Position numbers and translations under genes: made by a program. A model generated the notes under the pieces. It did not search any database. It saw nothing but the letters and a program-made list of their open reading frames with translations, and had not been told where the DNA came from. Positions 42,758 to 51,717 of a stretch of DNA of 64,000 bases are shown in pieces; within the stretch, counting starts at the first letter, position 1, and each line of letters opens with the position of its first letter. Source of the DNA: Gemmatimonadota bacterium (lineage in GTDB: Bacteria; Gemmatimonadota; Gemmatimonadetes; Longimicrobiales; Gaopeijiaceae); contig JAUIEJ010000007.1 in NCBI GenBank assembly GCA_030428885.1, positions 1 through 64,000 on the forward strand, written 5' to 3'.

Positions 42758-44173
42758 GTGACGACGCTGCGAGATCGGACGGTGCGGTGGCTGGCCACCC
42801 GGGGGGCCCGCTACCTCCCCTTCGCCGACGTCGCCACCGAGGATCTGCCGCTCCGGCGGCTCCTCCGCCTCTCCCTGTTCCAGGTCTCCACGGCCATGGC
42901 GCTGGTGCTCCTCGTGGGCACTCTGAACCGGGTCATGATCGTGGAACTCGGCGTGCCGGCCTCCCTGGTGGGGGTCATGATCGCCCTCCCGGTGGTGGCG
43001 GCGCCGTTTCGTGCGTTCATCGGCTTCAAGTCGGACATCCACCGGTCGGCCCTGGGGTGGCGCCGGGTGCCCTTCCTCTGGCGGGGCAGCCTGCTCCAGT
43101 TCGGGGGCTTCGCCATCATGCCCTTCGCCCTGCTGGTCCTGGCGGGAAAGGGCGAGTCGGGCAACGCCCCGGTGTGGATCGGGCACTCCAGCGCCGCCCT
43201 CTCGTTCCTGCTCGTCGGGGCCGGCGTCCACACCGTCCAGACCGCCGGCCTGGCGCTGGCCACCGACCTCACCCCCGCCCGCTCCCACCCCCGGGTGGTG
43301 GGGCTGATGTACGTGGTGTTCCTGTTGGGCATGGCCGTGAGCGCCCTGCTCTTCGGCGCCGCACTCACCTCGTTCACCCCGGGCCGTCTGGTGCAGGTCG
43401 TCCAGGGGGCGGCGGTGATGACCCTGGTCCTCAACGTGGTGGCCATGTGGAAGCAGGAGGGCCGGCGCCGACGATTCTCGTGGGAACCCGAGCCCCCGCC
43501 GGACCCCACGTTCGGGGAATCGTGGGCCGCCTTGCGGGAGGGCGGGAACGTGGCGCGCCGCCTGGTGGTGGTGGGGCTCGGCACGCTGGCCTTCGGGATG
43601 GCCGACATCCTCCTGGAGCCCTTCGGCGGGCAGGTGCTCGACCTCACCGTGTCGGCCACGACCCGGTTGACCGCCCTTTTCGCCCTGGGCGGGCTGCTGG
43701 GGTTCGGAGCGGCGTCGACGTGGGCCGAGCGAGGGGCCGATCCCCACGGGATCGCCCGGGTGGGCGCTGCCGTGGGACTTCCCGCCTTCGCGTTCGTGAT
43801 CCTGGCCGAGCCCCTGGGGATCATGGGCCTCTTCCTGGCGGGCAATGCCCTCATCGGGTTCGGCGGCGCCCTCTTCAGTCACGGCACCCTCACGGCCGCC
43901 ATGAACAAGGCCCCGCCGGATCAGGCGGGGCTGGCGCTGGGCGCCTGGGGGGCCGTACAGGCGACGGCGGCCGGGGTCGCCATCGCGGTGAGCAGCGGTC
44001 TCCGGGACGTGGTCACCCGGCTCTGGGGCGGAGACGACGTCGCCGCGGGCTACCTCTCGGTCTACGGTGTGGAGGTGGCCCTCCTCCTCGTCACCATCGC
44101 GGCGATCTGGCCCCTCATCGGGCGTCGGTCGGCGGAGGCGACTCCGGTGCCGGTGCCGGCCGCGGGACGGTAG
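42758..44173 (+). CDS. pucC: PucC-family (BCD) MFS transporter, antenna assembly
   Basis: 471 residues from a GTG at 42758. About 12 transmembrane helices. N-terminal PLRRLLRLSLFQVSTAMALVLLVGTLNRVMIVEL and the FRAFIGFKSDIH loop are typical of the PucC/LhaA/BCD family; VPFLWRGSLLQFGGFAIMPFALL and GVHTVQTAGLALATDL also match (segments named, not quoted in full beyond 20 residues: SLLQFGGFAIMPFALL). PucC is needed for LH2 assembly in Rhodobacter capsulatus. Its place 28 bases after the unknown protein completes a puc-like operon. Highly conserved charged residues lie in loops. Confidence 0.92.
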   Translation: MTTLRDRTVRWLATRGARYLPFADVATEDLPLRRLLRLSLFQVSTAMALVLLVGTLNRVMIVELGVPASLVGVMIALPVVAAPFRAFIGFKSDIHRSALGWRRVPFLWRGSLLQFGGFAIMPFALLVLAGKGESGNAPVWIGHSSAALSFLLVGAGVHTVQTAGLALATDLTPARSHPRVVGLMYVVFLLGMAVSALLFGAALTSFTPGRLVQVVQGAAVMTLVLNVVAMWKQEGRRRRFSWEPEPPPDPTFGESWAALREGGNVARRLVVVGLGTLAFGMADILLEPFGGQVLDLTVSATTRLTALFALGGLLGFGAASTWAERGADPHGIARVGAAVGLPAFAFVILAEPLGIMGLFLAGNALIGFGGALFSHGTLTAAMNKAPPDQAGLALGAWGAVQATAAGVAIAVSSGLRDVVTRLWGGDDVAAGYLSVYGVEVALLLVTIAAIWPLIGRRSAEATPVPVPAAGR

Positions 44174-44178
44174 GAGCC

Positions 44179-44709
44179 ATGGCCCGCCGGCCGATCCTGG
44201 AGTATCCCGACGCCGCCCTCCGGCGTCGTGCCCGGCCCGTGGCCGCGTTCGACGGCGCACTCGCCCACCTCGTGGACGATCTGACCGAGACCCTCCGGGC
44301 CACCGGGGGACTCGGCCTCAGCGCCCCCCAGATCGACGACCATCGGGCCGTCTTCATCACCGATCTCTCCGACGACGGGTCCGGCGTGCGGGCCTGGGTG
44401 AACCCGGCGATCGTGGACGCACGGGTCCCGGCCCTGGTGGAGGAGAGCTGCCTCTCGATCCCCGGCGTGGTGGGCAACGTGATCCGCTCCACCGAGCTCG
44501 ACGTGCGGGCCCGGGACGGGGCGGGACGGGCCGTGGAAACCCACCTGTCGGGCATGGAAGCCGTCGCCTTTCAACACGAACTCGACCACCTCGAGGGCCG
44601 CCTGTTCATCGACCGGCTGTCGGTGTTCCGTCGGCTCCGCATCGGGGTGGGGGCCCGTCGGCGGCAACGGCGCTCCGCTCGTCTCGACCCGCGCACGGGA
44701 TCCCGGTAG
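44179..44709 (+). CDS. def: Peptide deformylase
   Basis: 176 residues; ATG 44179 lies five bases after the pucC stop. The three metal-site motifs are GLGLSAPQI, ESCLS and QHELDHLEG. Motif 2 has Ser in place of the usual Gly (EGCLS), seen in some divergent deformylases. It removes the formyl group from nascent proteins. Distance to pucC suggests co-transcription. A basic C-terminal tail (RRLRIGVGARRRQRR) could bind the ribosome. Confidence 0.92.
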   Translation: MARRPILEYPDAALRRRARPVAAFDGALAHLVDDLTETLRATGGLGLSAPQIDDHRAVFITDLSDDGSGVRAWVNPAIVDARVPALVEESCLSIPGVVGNVIRSTELDVRARDGAGRAVETHLSGMEAVAFQHELDHLEGRLFIDRLSVFRRLRIGVGARRRQRRSARLDPRTGSR

Positions 44710-44751
44710 CTTCTGCCCAGCAGACACATCCACCCCAGTCGAGCGCACCCC

Positions 44752-45216
44752 ATGGCCAACCGCCACGCCACCATCGAAACGAACCACGGCACCGTGAAGA
44801 TCGAGCTCTTCGAGGATTCGGCCCCCAAGACCGCCGGCAACTTCATCACGCTGGCCGAGAAGGGCTTCTACGACGGCGTGATCTTCCACCGGGTCATCGA
44901 CGGCTTCATGATCCAGGGCGGCGATCCCACCGGCACCGGCCGCGGCGGGCCGGGTCACACCATCGACGACGAGTTCGGCCCCGGGCTGAAGCACGACGTG
45001 GAGGGCATGCTCTCCATGGCCAACGCCGGCCCCGACACCGGCGGATCCCAGTTCTTCATCACCCTGGCGGCCACCCCCTGGCTCGACGGCAAGCACGCCA
45101 TCTTCGGCAAGGTGGTGGAGGGCATGGACGTGGTCCGGGCCATCGGCAAGGTCGAGACCGGCATGGGCGATCGCCCCAAGGCCGACGTGGTCATGGAGAA
45201 GGTGACCATCGCCTGA
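44752..45216 (+). CDS. Cyclophilin-type peptidyl-prolyl isomerase
   Basis: 154 residues, cytosolic (no signal peptide). Active-site pattern FHRVIDGFMIQGGDPTGTG, SMANAGPDTGGSQFFITL and the WLDGKHAIFGKV segment (Trp retained). It catalyses cis-trans prolyl isomerisation during folding. It follows def by 42 bases and may be in the same transcript. Confidence 0.97.
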   Translation: MANRHATIETNHGTVKIELFEDSAPKTAGNFITLAEKGFYDGVIFHRVIDGFMIQGGDPTGTGRGGPGHTIDDEFGPGLKHDVEGMLSMANAGPDTGGSQFFITLAATPWLDGKHAIFGKVVEGMDVVRAIGKVETGMGDRPKADVVMEKVTIA

Positions 45217-45231
45217 CGACCCCTGGAAGGG

Positions 45232-45480
45232 TCACTCGTCCTCGGTCTCCAGGGTCACCGCCGCCACCCCGTCGGTCCACCGGGCCGTGACCCTCCAGGG
45301 GCGGCAGCACACCGGACAGTCCTCGACGTACTCCTGGTGGGCGCCGCCCCCGGGGTCGAGGGTCAGTTCGCAGGGCTCGCCACAGTAGGGGCAGGCGGCT
45401 TCCGCCGTGTCGTCGGCGGTGCCGTCGCCCAGGGGGAACGCCTCGTCGAGGGGGTCTGGAGCGTCGGGGAATCGGACCAT
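45232..45480 (-). CDS. CPXCG-motif cysteine-rich protein
   Basis: 82 residues. Two Cys pairs, CPYCG and CPVCC, in a short beta-rich domain with the GEPCELTLDPGGGAHQEYVED core and a WRV strand, matching the CPXCG family of small zinc-binding proteins. Function unknown. It is eight bases downstream of the MBL-fold gene on the same strand, so the two are probably co-transcribed. Confidence 0.88.
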   Translation of the reverse strand: MVRFPDAPDPLDEAFPLGDGTADDTAEAACPYCGEPCELTLDPGGGAHQEYVEDCPVCCRPWRVTARWTDGVAAVTLETEDE

Positions 45481-45487
45481 GCCGGTG

Positions 45488-46576
45488 CTACCCCCGGGGG
45501 CCCGCGCCGTTGCTCCCCGGGCCGCCGGCGGCGGTGATCCGCACCGTTCCCCCGATGCCCGGTTCGTGGAGGTCGGCGTCGGGCAGTCCGGCCTCCGCCC
45601 ACGCCGCCCGGGTCCGCTCCGGAGGCTCGAGCACGTCTTCGTCGGTGAGGCGGAACGTGCCCCAGTGCATGCCCACGAAGCCGCCCCGCCGCCCCAGCGC
45701 CTCGTAGGCCCGCACGGCCTCTTCCGGATTCATGTGGGCGAAGCGCATGAACCAGCGGGGTTCGTACGCCCCCACCGGCATGAGGGTCAGGTCGAAGGGC
45801 CCGGTCCGGCGGCCGATCTCCCCGTAGCCGTCGAACCACCCCGAGTCGCCCCCGAAATACACCGAGGCCCCGGCCGTCCGCAGGGCGAACGACGCCCACA
45901 GCCGACGGTTCATGGCCCACCCCCGCCGGGTCCAGTGCTGGGCCGGGGCCGCCGTCACCTCCAGTTCCACCTGGGGCGCCACCTCCACACCCGTGGCCTC
46001 CCACCAGTCCAGCTCCACGACCCGGTGGATGTCCCGGGCGGCGAACCAGTCCCGGTAGCCCAGGGGCGTGATCCACGTCAGGGCGTCGCCGAAGCGGGCC
46101 CGGAGCCCCCGCACGCTCGCCTCGTCCAGGTGGTCGTAGTGGTCGTGGGACACCACCACGGCATCCACGGGGGGCAGGGCGTCCACGCCCAGAGGCGCCG
46201 GGACGAACCGGGCCGGGCCCGCGAAGGAGACGGGCGACGCCCGGTGGCTGAACACCGGATCGGTGAGGACCGTGGCGGGCCCGATCTGCAGCAGGAACGA
46301 CGCATGGCCCAACCAGGTCGCCCGGATCTCTCCGGGCGCGGCCCGCCGGGGCGCAGGGTCGGGCACGCCGCGCGGAATGGCCGCCGGGTCCGGCGCGGGA
46401 AGGGGCGACCGCAGCCGCTGCCACCGCCAGCGGAGCAGGTCCAGAAGCCCGGGGTGGGGATCGGTTTCGAACCACGGCGCGCGGAATCCACCGTCGGGAC
46501 GATGGTGGGAGGGACGGCCTCCCGAAACTTCTCCCGATTCGGACTCGTCTGAATCTATCGTTCTATAGTTTCGCAT
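45488..46576 (-). CDS. MBL-fold hydrolase (NAPE-PLD/UlaG-like)
   Basis: 362 residues from ATG 46576; a further upstream ATG would run into the divergent PadR promoter. Metal motif SHDHYDHLDE (HxHxDH), second-site GGDSGW and the terminal HWGTF histidine. ATWLGHASFLLQIG and LTDPVFSHRASP are typical of the N-acyl-phosphatidylethanolamine phospholipase-like branch. The true substrate may be a phospholipid or a nucleotide-derived ester. Divergent from PadR. Confidence 0.9.
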   Translation of the reverse strand: MRNYRTIDSDESESGEVSGGRPSHHRPDGGFRAPWFETDPHPGLLDLLRWRWQRLRSPLPAPDPAAIPRGVPDPAPRRAAPGEIRATWLGHASFLLQIGPATVLTDPVFSHRASPVSFAGPARFVPAPLGVDALPPVDAVVVSHDHYDHLDEASVRGLRARFGDALTWITPLGYRDWFAARDIHRVVELDWWEATGVEVAPQVELEVTAAPAQHWTRRGWAMNRRLWASFALRTAGASVYFGGDSGWFDGYGEIGRRTGPFDLTLMPVGAYEPRWFMRFAHMNPEEAVRAYEALGRRGGFVGMHWGTFRLTDEDVLEPPERTRAAWAEAGLPDADLHEPGIGGTVRITAAGGPGSNGAGPRG

Positions 46577-46609
46577 CGTTCTGCCCCATTTCGCCGTGGC
46601 ACGCCCCCC

Positions 46610-46954
46610 ATGACCGAACCCCTCAAGCCCCGGTGGTTCCACATCCTACTGGCCCTCTCCGAAGGGGAGAAGCACGGCTCGGCCATCATGGAGGAGGTGC
46701 TGGCCCGCACCGACGGCGGGATGAAGCTCTGGCCCGCCACCCTCTACGGCTCCCTCCGGGATCTGGAGGAGGCGGGATGGATCCGGGAGGTGGACCCCGA
46801 TCCCGACGCTCCCCCCGAGCCGGGGCGCCGCCGCGTCCACACCCTGACGGAGGGGGGCCGCGACGTGTTGCGCGACGAGCTGGAACGCATGCGGGAGATC
46901 CTGGAACTCGCCCGGACCCGACGCCTGCTCCCCGACCCGGAGCCCGGTCGGTGA
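46610..46954 (+). CDS. PadR-family transcriptional regulator
   Basis: 114 residues. Winged-helix pattern FHILLALSEGEKHGSAIMEEV, WPATLYGSLRDLEEAGWI, and a charged dimerisation helix at the C-terminus. Its stop overlaps the permease start as GTGA. In Acidobacteria and Gemmatimonadota a PadR gene of this type routinely precedes an orphan FtsX-type permease, and is presumed to control it. The 33-base spacer to the MBL gene holds the AT-rich stretch CTATCGTTCTATAGTTTCG, likely the shared promoter region. Confidence 0.92.
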   Translation: MTEPLKPRWFHILLALSEGEKHGSAIMEEVLARTDGGMKLWPATLYGSLRDLEEAGWIREVDPDPDAPPEPGRRRVHTLTEGGRDVLRDELERMREILELARTRRLLPDPEPGR

Positions 46955-49683
46955 CGCCACCGAGTCTGCGCCTCTATCGGCGGGTGCTCGCCCTCTACCC
47001 CCCGGCCTTCCGCGCGCGCTGGGGCCCGGAGATGGAGCGGAGTTGGCTCCGGATGCTGGCCCACACCCGAGGGCCCGGAGAGCGGGTCTGGGCGGTGACC
47101 CGGGGCCTCCTGGACGCCCTCCGGGGAGCGGCCCGGGAACGGCGGCGGGCTCGACGGACCCCACGACTCGGGCCCACACCGGCCCCGGGTCGCCCCAACG
47201 GACGACGACGAGGAGGAACGACGATGACGGGACGATGGATGTCGGACGCACGCCAGGCCGTGCGGCAGCTCGCCAAGCGGCCGCTGTTCGTGGGGGTGGC
47301 CGCCGGATCGCTGGCCATCGGCATCGGGGCCAACACCGCCGTGTTCAGCGTGGCCAACGCCGTGCTGCTCCGGCCTCTCCCGGGCATCGCCGAGCCCCAT
47401 GGGGTGGTGGAGTTGGGTCGCACCAATCGGGGATCGGGCTTCGACACCTTCTCGTGGCCCGACTTCCAGGACATCCGCACCGAGATCCCGGCGCTGGACG
47501 ACGCGGCGGCCTACACGTTCGAGCTCTTCAGTCTGTCGGAAGACGGCGAAGGACTGCGGGCCGTGGGCTTCCACGTGACGCCGTCGTATTTCGACGTCCT
47601 GGGAGCGGTTCCGGCCCAGGGCCGGCTGCTGGGTCCCGACGAAGAGGAGGGATTCGACGCCCATCCTGTGGTAGTGGTGTCCCACGCCTATTGGCGCGAC
47701 CACCTGGGATCGGACCCCGACGCCGTAGGGGCCACCCTCCGCCTCAACCGCACGCCCTACACCATCGTGGGGGTCACCCGCCCAGAATTCCGGGGCCACG
47801 TCATCGGCATCGCCCCCGACGTCTACGTGCCCATGACCCAGGTGCCGTCCCTCGGGGGGCGGCGGGAGGACTTCGACCATCGAGGCTCTTCGTGGCACAT
47901 GGCCGTGGGCCGTCTGTCGGAGGGAGCCGACATCGACGAACTCGACGCCCAGCTCGCCGGGCTGGCGGCTCGCCTCGCCGAAGCGTACCCGGGCACCAAC
48001 GAGCACCGATCGTGGCGAGCCGTGGCCCTGGGTCCCGTCCCCGGCGCGGGGCGGGAGGGCGTGCGCCTCTTCATGACGGCCCTCCTGGGCATGGTGGCCC
48101 TCATCCTCCTGGTCACCTGCACCAACGTGGCCGGCATGTTCCTCGCCCGGGCCGTGTCCCGGGAGCGGGAGGTGGCGGTGCGCCTCTCCCTGGGGGCCGG
48201 TCGGGGAGCCCTGGTGCGCATGCTCACCCTCGAGACCCTGGCGGTGTTCGTGCTGGGGGGCGGGGCCGGTGTGTTCCTGGGACTCCGGGCCGTGGCCCTG
48301 ATCCGCCCCGAGTCCCTGCCCGTGCCGGTGCCCGTGCACTTCTCCCTGGCCCCCGATCTGCGGGTGTTGGTCTTCGCCGTGGGGGTGACCCTGATCACGG
48401 GACTCCTCTTCGGGCTCCTTCCGGCGGCCCGGGCCACACGGGTGGATCTGGCCCGGACGCTTCGGGACGAAGGGCGCGGCGGAGGCCGACGCTCGGCCCG
48501 ACTGCGCCGGGGATTCGCCGGAGCCCAGGTGGCCCTGTCGGTGATTCTCCTGGTGACGGCGGGACTGTTCGTGCGATCGCTGCAACGGGCGGCCGCCGTG
48601 GACACCGGCTTCGACGCCGGGAACGCCTGGGTGACCATGATGGACCTGGAGATCGAGGGGTACGACGGCGACACGGGTCCCCTCTTCCAGGAGCGGTTGC
48701 TGGACGCCCTCGACCAGGCCTCGTGGGTCCAGGCGGCGAGCCTGTCCAGCGACCTTCCCCTGGACCTGTCGTCCTCGGGCACCGTGGTGGTTCCCGAGGG
48801 GTGGGAGGGCGACGAGCCCGCCCGGGGGCTGGGCATCGAATTCAATCGGGTGTCCACGGGGTACTTCGAAGCCCTGGGCATCCCCATCCTCCGGGGCCGG
48901 GCCCTGGACGAGAGCGACGGCGTCGACGCGCCCCGGGTGGTGGTGGTGAGCGAGGGCTTCGCCCGGGCCGCCTGGCCCGACGCGCCGGCCCTGGGCCGCA
49001 CCTTCTCCCTGGGGGTGCGCTCCGACGACGGGCGGGAAGAGGAGCTGTGGGAGGTGGTGGGGGTGGTGCCCGACGTGAAGAACCAGGTGGTGACCGAGGT
49101 CCCGGAGCCGTTCGTGTACTTCCCGCTGGCCCAGCGCTACACCTCCCTCACCCAGGTCGTGGTGCGCACCGAACTCGACGGCGGCGAGGCGTCCCGCCGT
49201 CTCCGGGCCGCGATCCTGTCCCTGGACCCGGCCCTGTCCCTGGGCCCGGTGACCTCGCTGGACCGCTACACGGGAGTCGGCATCCTGCCCCAGCGCATCG
49301 CCGCCGGCCTCACCACCGCCCTGGCGGCCCTGGCCCTCCTCCTCTCGGGCCTGGGTCTGTACGGCGTGGTCTCCTTCGCCGTGGCCCGGGAACGGAGGGA
49401 GATCGGCATCCGCATGGCCCTGGGCGCCGACCGCGGCTCGGTGGTGCGCCGGGTCCTGGCGGGGGGACTCCGGCTCGCCCTCCCGGGGGTCGTGGTGGGC
49501 GGGGCGGCGGCGCTGCTGGTGGGCCGGGCCCTCCGGGCCCTTCTCCTGGACCTCACGCCCTACGATCCCCTGGCGCTGGGCGCCGTGGCCGTCCTGCTCC
49601 TCTCGGTGGTGCTGGTGGCCACGTGGCTCCCGGCGCGCAGGGCCGCCCGGGTCGACCCGGTGGACTCCCTACGGGCGGAATAG
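46951..49683 (+). CDS. Acidobacterial-type duplicated orphan permease (ADOP; FtsX/MacB fold)
   Basis: 910 residues from GTG 46951, fused to the PadR stop. The first 80 residues (YRRVLALYPPAFRARWGPEM) are the soluble prefix usual for this group, then a MacB-type N-terminal helix and periplasmic domain, FtsX core one (about 460-560), a second periplasmic domain and FtsX core two (about 770-905). No ATPase is encoded next door; such permeases are called orphan for that reason. Export of peptides or lipoproteins or stress-signal transduction is inferred from MacB. Confidence 0.92.
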   Translation: MTPPSLRLYRRVLALYPPAFRARWGPEMERSWLRMLAHTRGPGERVWAVTRGLLDALRGAARERRRARRTPRLGPTPAPGRPNGRRRGGTTMTGRWMSDARQAVRQLAKRPLFVGVAAGSLAIGIGANTAVFSVANAVLLRPLPGIAEPHGVVELGRTNRGSGFDTFSWPDFQDIRTEIPALDDAAAYTFELFSLSEDGEGLRAVGFHVTPSYFDVLGAVPAQGRLLGPDEEEGFDAHPVVVVSHAYWRDHLGSDPDAVGATLRLNRTPYTIVGVTRPEFRGHVIGIAPDVYVPMTQVPSLGGRREDFDHRGSSWHMAVGRLSEGADIDELDAQLAGLAARLAEAYPGTNEHRSWRAVALGPVPGAGREGVRLFMTALLGMVALILLVTCTNVAGMFLARAVSREREVAVRLSLGAGRGALVRMLTLETLAVFVLGGGAGVFLGLRAVALIRPESLPVPVPVHFSLAPDLRVLVFAVGVTLITGLLFGLLPAARATRVDLARTLRDEGRGGGRRSARLRRGFAGAQVALSVILLVTAGLFVRSLQRAAAVDTGFDAGNAWVTMMDLEIEGYDGDTGPLFQERLLDALDQASWVQAASLSSDLPLDLSSSGTVVVPEGWEGDEPARGLGIEFNRVSTGYFEALGIPILRGRALDESDGVDAPRVVVVSEGFARAAWPDAPALGRTFSLGVRSDDGREEELWEVVGVVPDVKNQVVTEVPEPFVYFPLAQRYTSLTQVVVRTELDGGEASRRLRAAILSLDPALSLGPVTSLDRYTGVGILPQRIAAGLTTALAALALLLSGLGLYGVVSFAVARERREIGIRMALGADRGSVVRRVLAGGLRLALPGVVVGGAAALLVGRALRALLLDLTPYDPLALGAVAVLLLSVVLVATWLPARRAARVDPVDSLRAE

Positions 49684-49691
49684 GCGCCCCC

Positions 49692-50204
49692 TCACGGAGC
49701 GGGGGGAGGTTCGGTCACCTCCCACCCCCGGTGCCCTTCCCGGATCGCGGGCCGGTACCACACCCCGGCGTACTCCTTGTACTCCACGCCCGAGACCCGC
49801 ACTCCGTGGGCGTCGGCGGGGAGCACGCGGACGAACGCCCCGGGCGGTGCGGCCACGACCCTCCAGCGGGACTCCCACGGCGTGTAGAACACGCCCCGGG
49901 AGTAGGCGTAGGGGTCGCGTTCCACCATCACGGTGACGTACCCCGGTGGAGGGCTGGGCACCACGGCCCCCATGGGGGCCGGCACCACCAGGTACCCCCG
50001 CCGGTATCGGCGGTAGAAGATGCCGTCGTGATAGAAGTAGCGCCCCGTACCCACCGTCACCGACACGAACCCGCCCGGGAGGATGTCGATGGCGGTGCCC
50101 AGGGACACGAAGGCGGGGCCCACGCAGCCGGTGGAGGGGATGGTCACCCCTCCCACGACCAGGGCGGAGAGCAGAGGGAGGGTCCAGCGTCGCAGCGTCC
50201 TCAT
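49692..50204 (-). CDS. DUF6515-like lipoprotein
   Basis: 170 residues; AGGAGG just before ATG 50204. Lipoprotein signal ends with a Cys in PSTGCVG. The rest has two aromatic-rich repeats (GRYFYHDGIFYRRYRRGY and RGVFYTPWESRWRVVAAPPGA) followed by EYAGVWYRPAIREG, a pattern I associate with DUF6515. Outer-membrane or periplasmic; function unknown. Confidence 0.75.
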   Translation of the reverse strand: MRTLRRWTLPLLSALVVGGVTIPSTGCVGPAFVSLGTAIDILPGGFVSVTVGTGRYFYHDGIFYRRYRRGYLVVPAPMGAVVPSPPPGYVTVMVERDPYAYSRGVFYTPWESRWRVVAAPPGAFVRVLPADAHGVRVSGVEYKEYAGVWYRPAIREGHRGWEVTEPPPAP

Positions 50205-50216
50205 GGCTCCTCCTCG

Positions 50217-50353
50217 CCTCCCCGTGGGATCGGGGAGGACACCCGTCGGGAGTGCAAGTCCGGTGCCGGTCCTCCCCGTCCCGACCCTGGGCCGGAAACC
50301 CGCATTCCCACGGGCCGCACGGCACCGCCGGGGGTGCTCTCGCCGCCCGTGGG
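50217..50353 (+). promoter_or_regulatory. Structured leader, weakly cobalamin-riboswitch-like
   Basis: Three strong helices lie in the 220-base leader of the 50425 gene: CCTCCCCG/CGGGGAGG (50217-50224 with 50231-50238), GTCGGGA/TCCCGAC (50245-50251 with 50279-50285), and CCCACGGGC/GCCCGTGGG (50307-50315 with 50345-50353). The second encloses GTGCAAGTCC, and GGCCGGAAACCCGC follows; both recall the cobalamin riboswitch core (GGUGnAAnUCC and the CAGGAnACCnGC element). Several consensus bases are missing, so the identity is tentative. Confidence 0.35.
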
Positions 50354-50424
50354 AGAGGACACGCCGTCCGCTGCGGAGGTCAGCCCGCCTCGCTCCCGCC
50401 TCGGTGCCGGCCTACCTTCGGGCC

Positions 50425-51708
50425 ATGTCGATTCGACCCGGGGCCCCCGCCCCTCTCCTCCTGGCGTCCCTCCCGGCCCTCCTCGCCGGCTGCGGGGCAT
50501 CCGACGCGGGCGATCCCCCCGCGACCGGTCGGGCCGTGCGCGACAGTGCCGGCGTGGAGATCGTCTCCAGCGATGCGCCGCGGTGGGCCGACGGGGGCGG
50601 GTGGACGGTGGCGCCGGAGGCCGACGCGATCCTGGCGGGCCACGGCGACGCCGACTTCGCCCTCTTCCGGGCCGTGGACCTGGCGCTGCTTCCCCACGGG
50701 GCAGTGGCCGTGGCGAACTCGGGGACCGCCGAAGTGGCGGTGCTGGAGGCCGACGGGGCCCTGCGGGCCCGCCTCGGGGGGAGGGGAGAGGGGCCCGGGG
50801 AGTTCCAGTGGCTGAACGGCGTCCTGGCCCGGGGCGACTCGGTGGTCGCCGTGGATGGGGCGACCCTGCGCTTCTCCGTCTTCGGGCCCGACGGCGACCT
50901 GGCCCGGGAGTTCTCCGTGGAACCGGAACCCGGGCATCCCACGGGGATCCGGGCCGTCGCCATGGGAGAGGCCGGCGTGGGCGTGTTCCGGGAAGTGGGG
51001 TTCGCCGAGAAGCTCGCTCCCGGCGTCGTGCGGCTGCCCGGCTCCGCCTTCCGCCTGGACTGGGGCGGCACCCGCGCCGTCGACTTTCCCGGATCGTTCC
51101 CGGGCGGGGCGATCTTCGTCCTCACCGACGGCATGGGGACCCTCCCCCTGGGACCGGACCTGTTCCTGGCCGGCGACGCCGACGGGTTCCACGTGGGCGA
51201 CGGCGAGCGGGCCGAGGTCCGGGCCTACGCCCCCGACGGACGACTCACCCGCCTGGTGCGCTGGGCGGCCGTCCCGCGCCCGGTGAGCGAGGCCATGCGG
51301 GCCGAATGGACGGAAGCACAGTCGGCGTCCATGCGGGAGCAGGGAATGCCCGAAGAGGCGGTCGCCAAGCAGCGCCAGTTCCAGGAGCGCGTGCCCTTTC
51401 CCGAACATCTGCCGGTACACCGGGACCTGGTCGTGGACGAGGGCGGCCACCTCTGGGTGCGCCGCTACCGAACGGGTCTCTCCAGCGACACACCCACCTC
51501 CTGGCAGGGCAAGACCGTCGGCCCCGACGCACCCCTCGCCGAACGCCCCTCCGACTGGTGGGTGTTCGCCCCCGACGGCGAGTGGCTGGGCCTGGTGACG
51601 ACCCCGCCCGGACTCCGGGTGGAGGTGGTCACCACCGACGCCGTCTGGGGTGTACACACCGACGCCCTGGGGGTGGAGACGGTCCGTCGCCACGCCCTGG
51701 TGCACTGA
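50425..51708 (+). CDS. 6-bladed beta-propeller lipoprotein
   Basis: 427 residues. Lipoprotein signal ends LLAGC. The propeller begins with VRDSAGVEIVSSDAPRW and a blade with RLGGRGEGPGEFQWLNGV, the hallmark of this Gemmatimonadota-abundant family; a C-terminal VVDEGGHLWVRRY blade follows. Likely an extracytoplasmic binding protein. The unusually long, folded leader suggests regulation at RNA level. A relative is at 30646. Confidence 0.85.
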   Translation: MSIRPGAPAPLLLASLPALLAGCGASDAGDPPATGRAVRDSAGVEIVSSDAPRWADGGGWTVAPEADAILAGHGDADFALFRAVDLALLPHGAVAVANSGTAEVAVLEADGALRARLGGRGEGPGEFQWLNGVLARGDSVVAVDGATLRFSVFGPDGDLAREFSVEPEPGHPTGIRAVAMGEAGVGVFREVGFAEKLAPGVVRLPGSAFRLDWGGTRAVDFPGSFPGGAIFVLTDGMGTLPLGPDLFLAGDADGFHVGDGERAEVRAYAPDGRLTRLVRWAAVPRPVSEAMRAEWTEAQSASMREQGMPEEAVAKQRQFQERVPFPEHLPVHRDLVVDEGGHLWVRRYRTGLSSDTPTSWQGKTVGPDAPLAERPSDWWVFAPDGEWLGLVTTPPGLRVEVVTTDAVWGVHTDALGVETVRRHALVH

Positions 51709-51717
51709 ACGGCCTGC

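Noticed and set aside
41725-42798. Minus-strand frame opposite the puc genes
   Set aside because: Low-complexity shadow; the plus strand carries clear LH2 polypeptides with ribosome sites.
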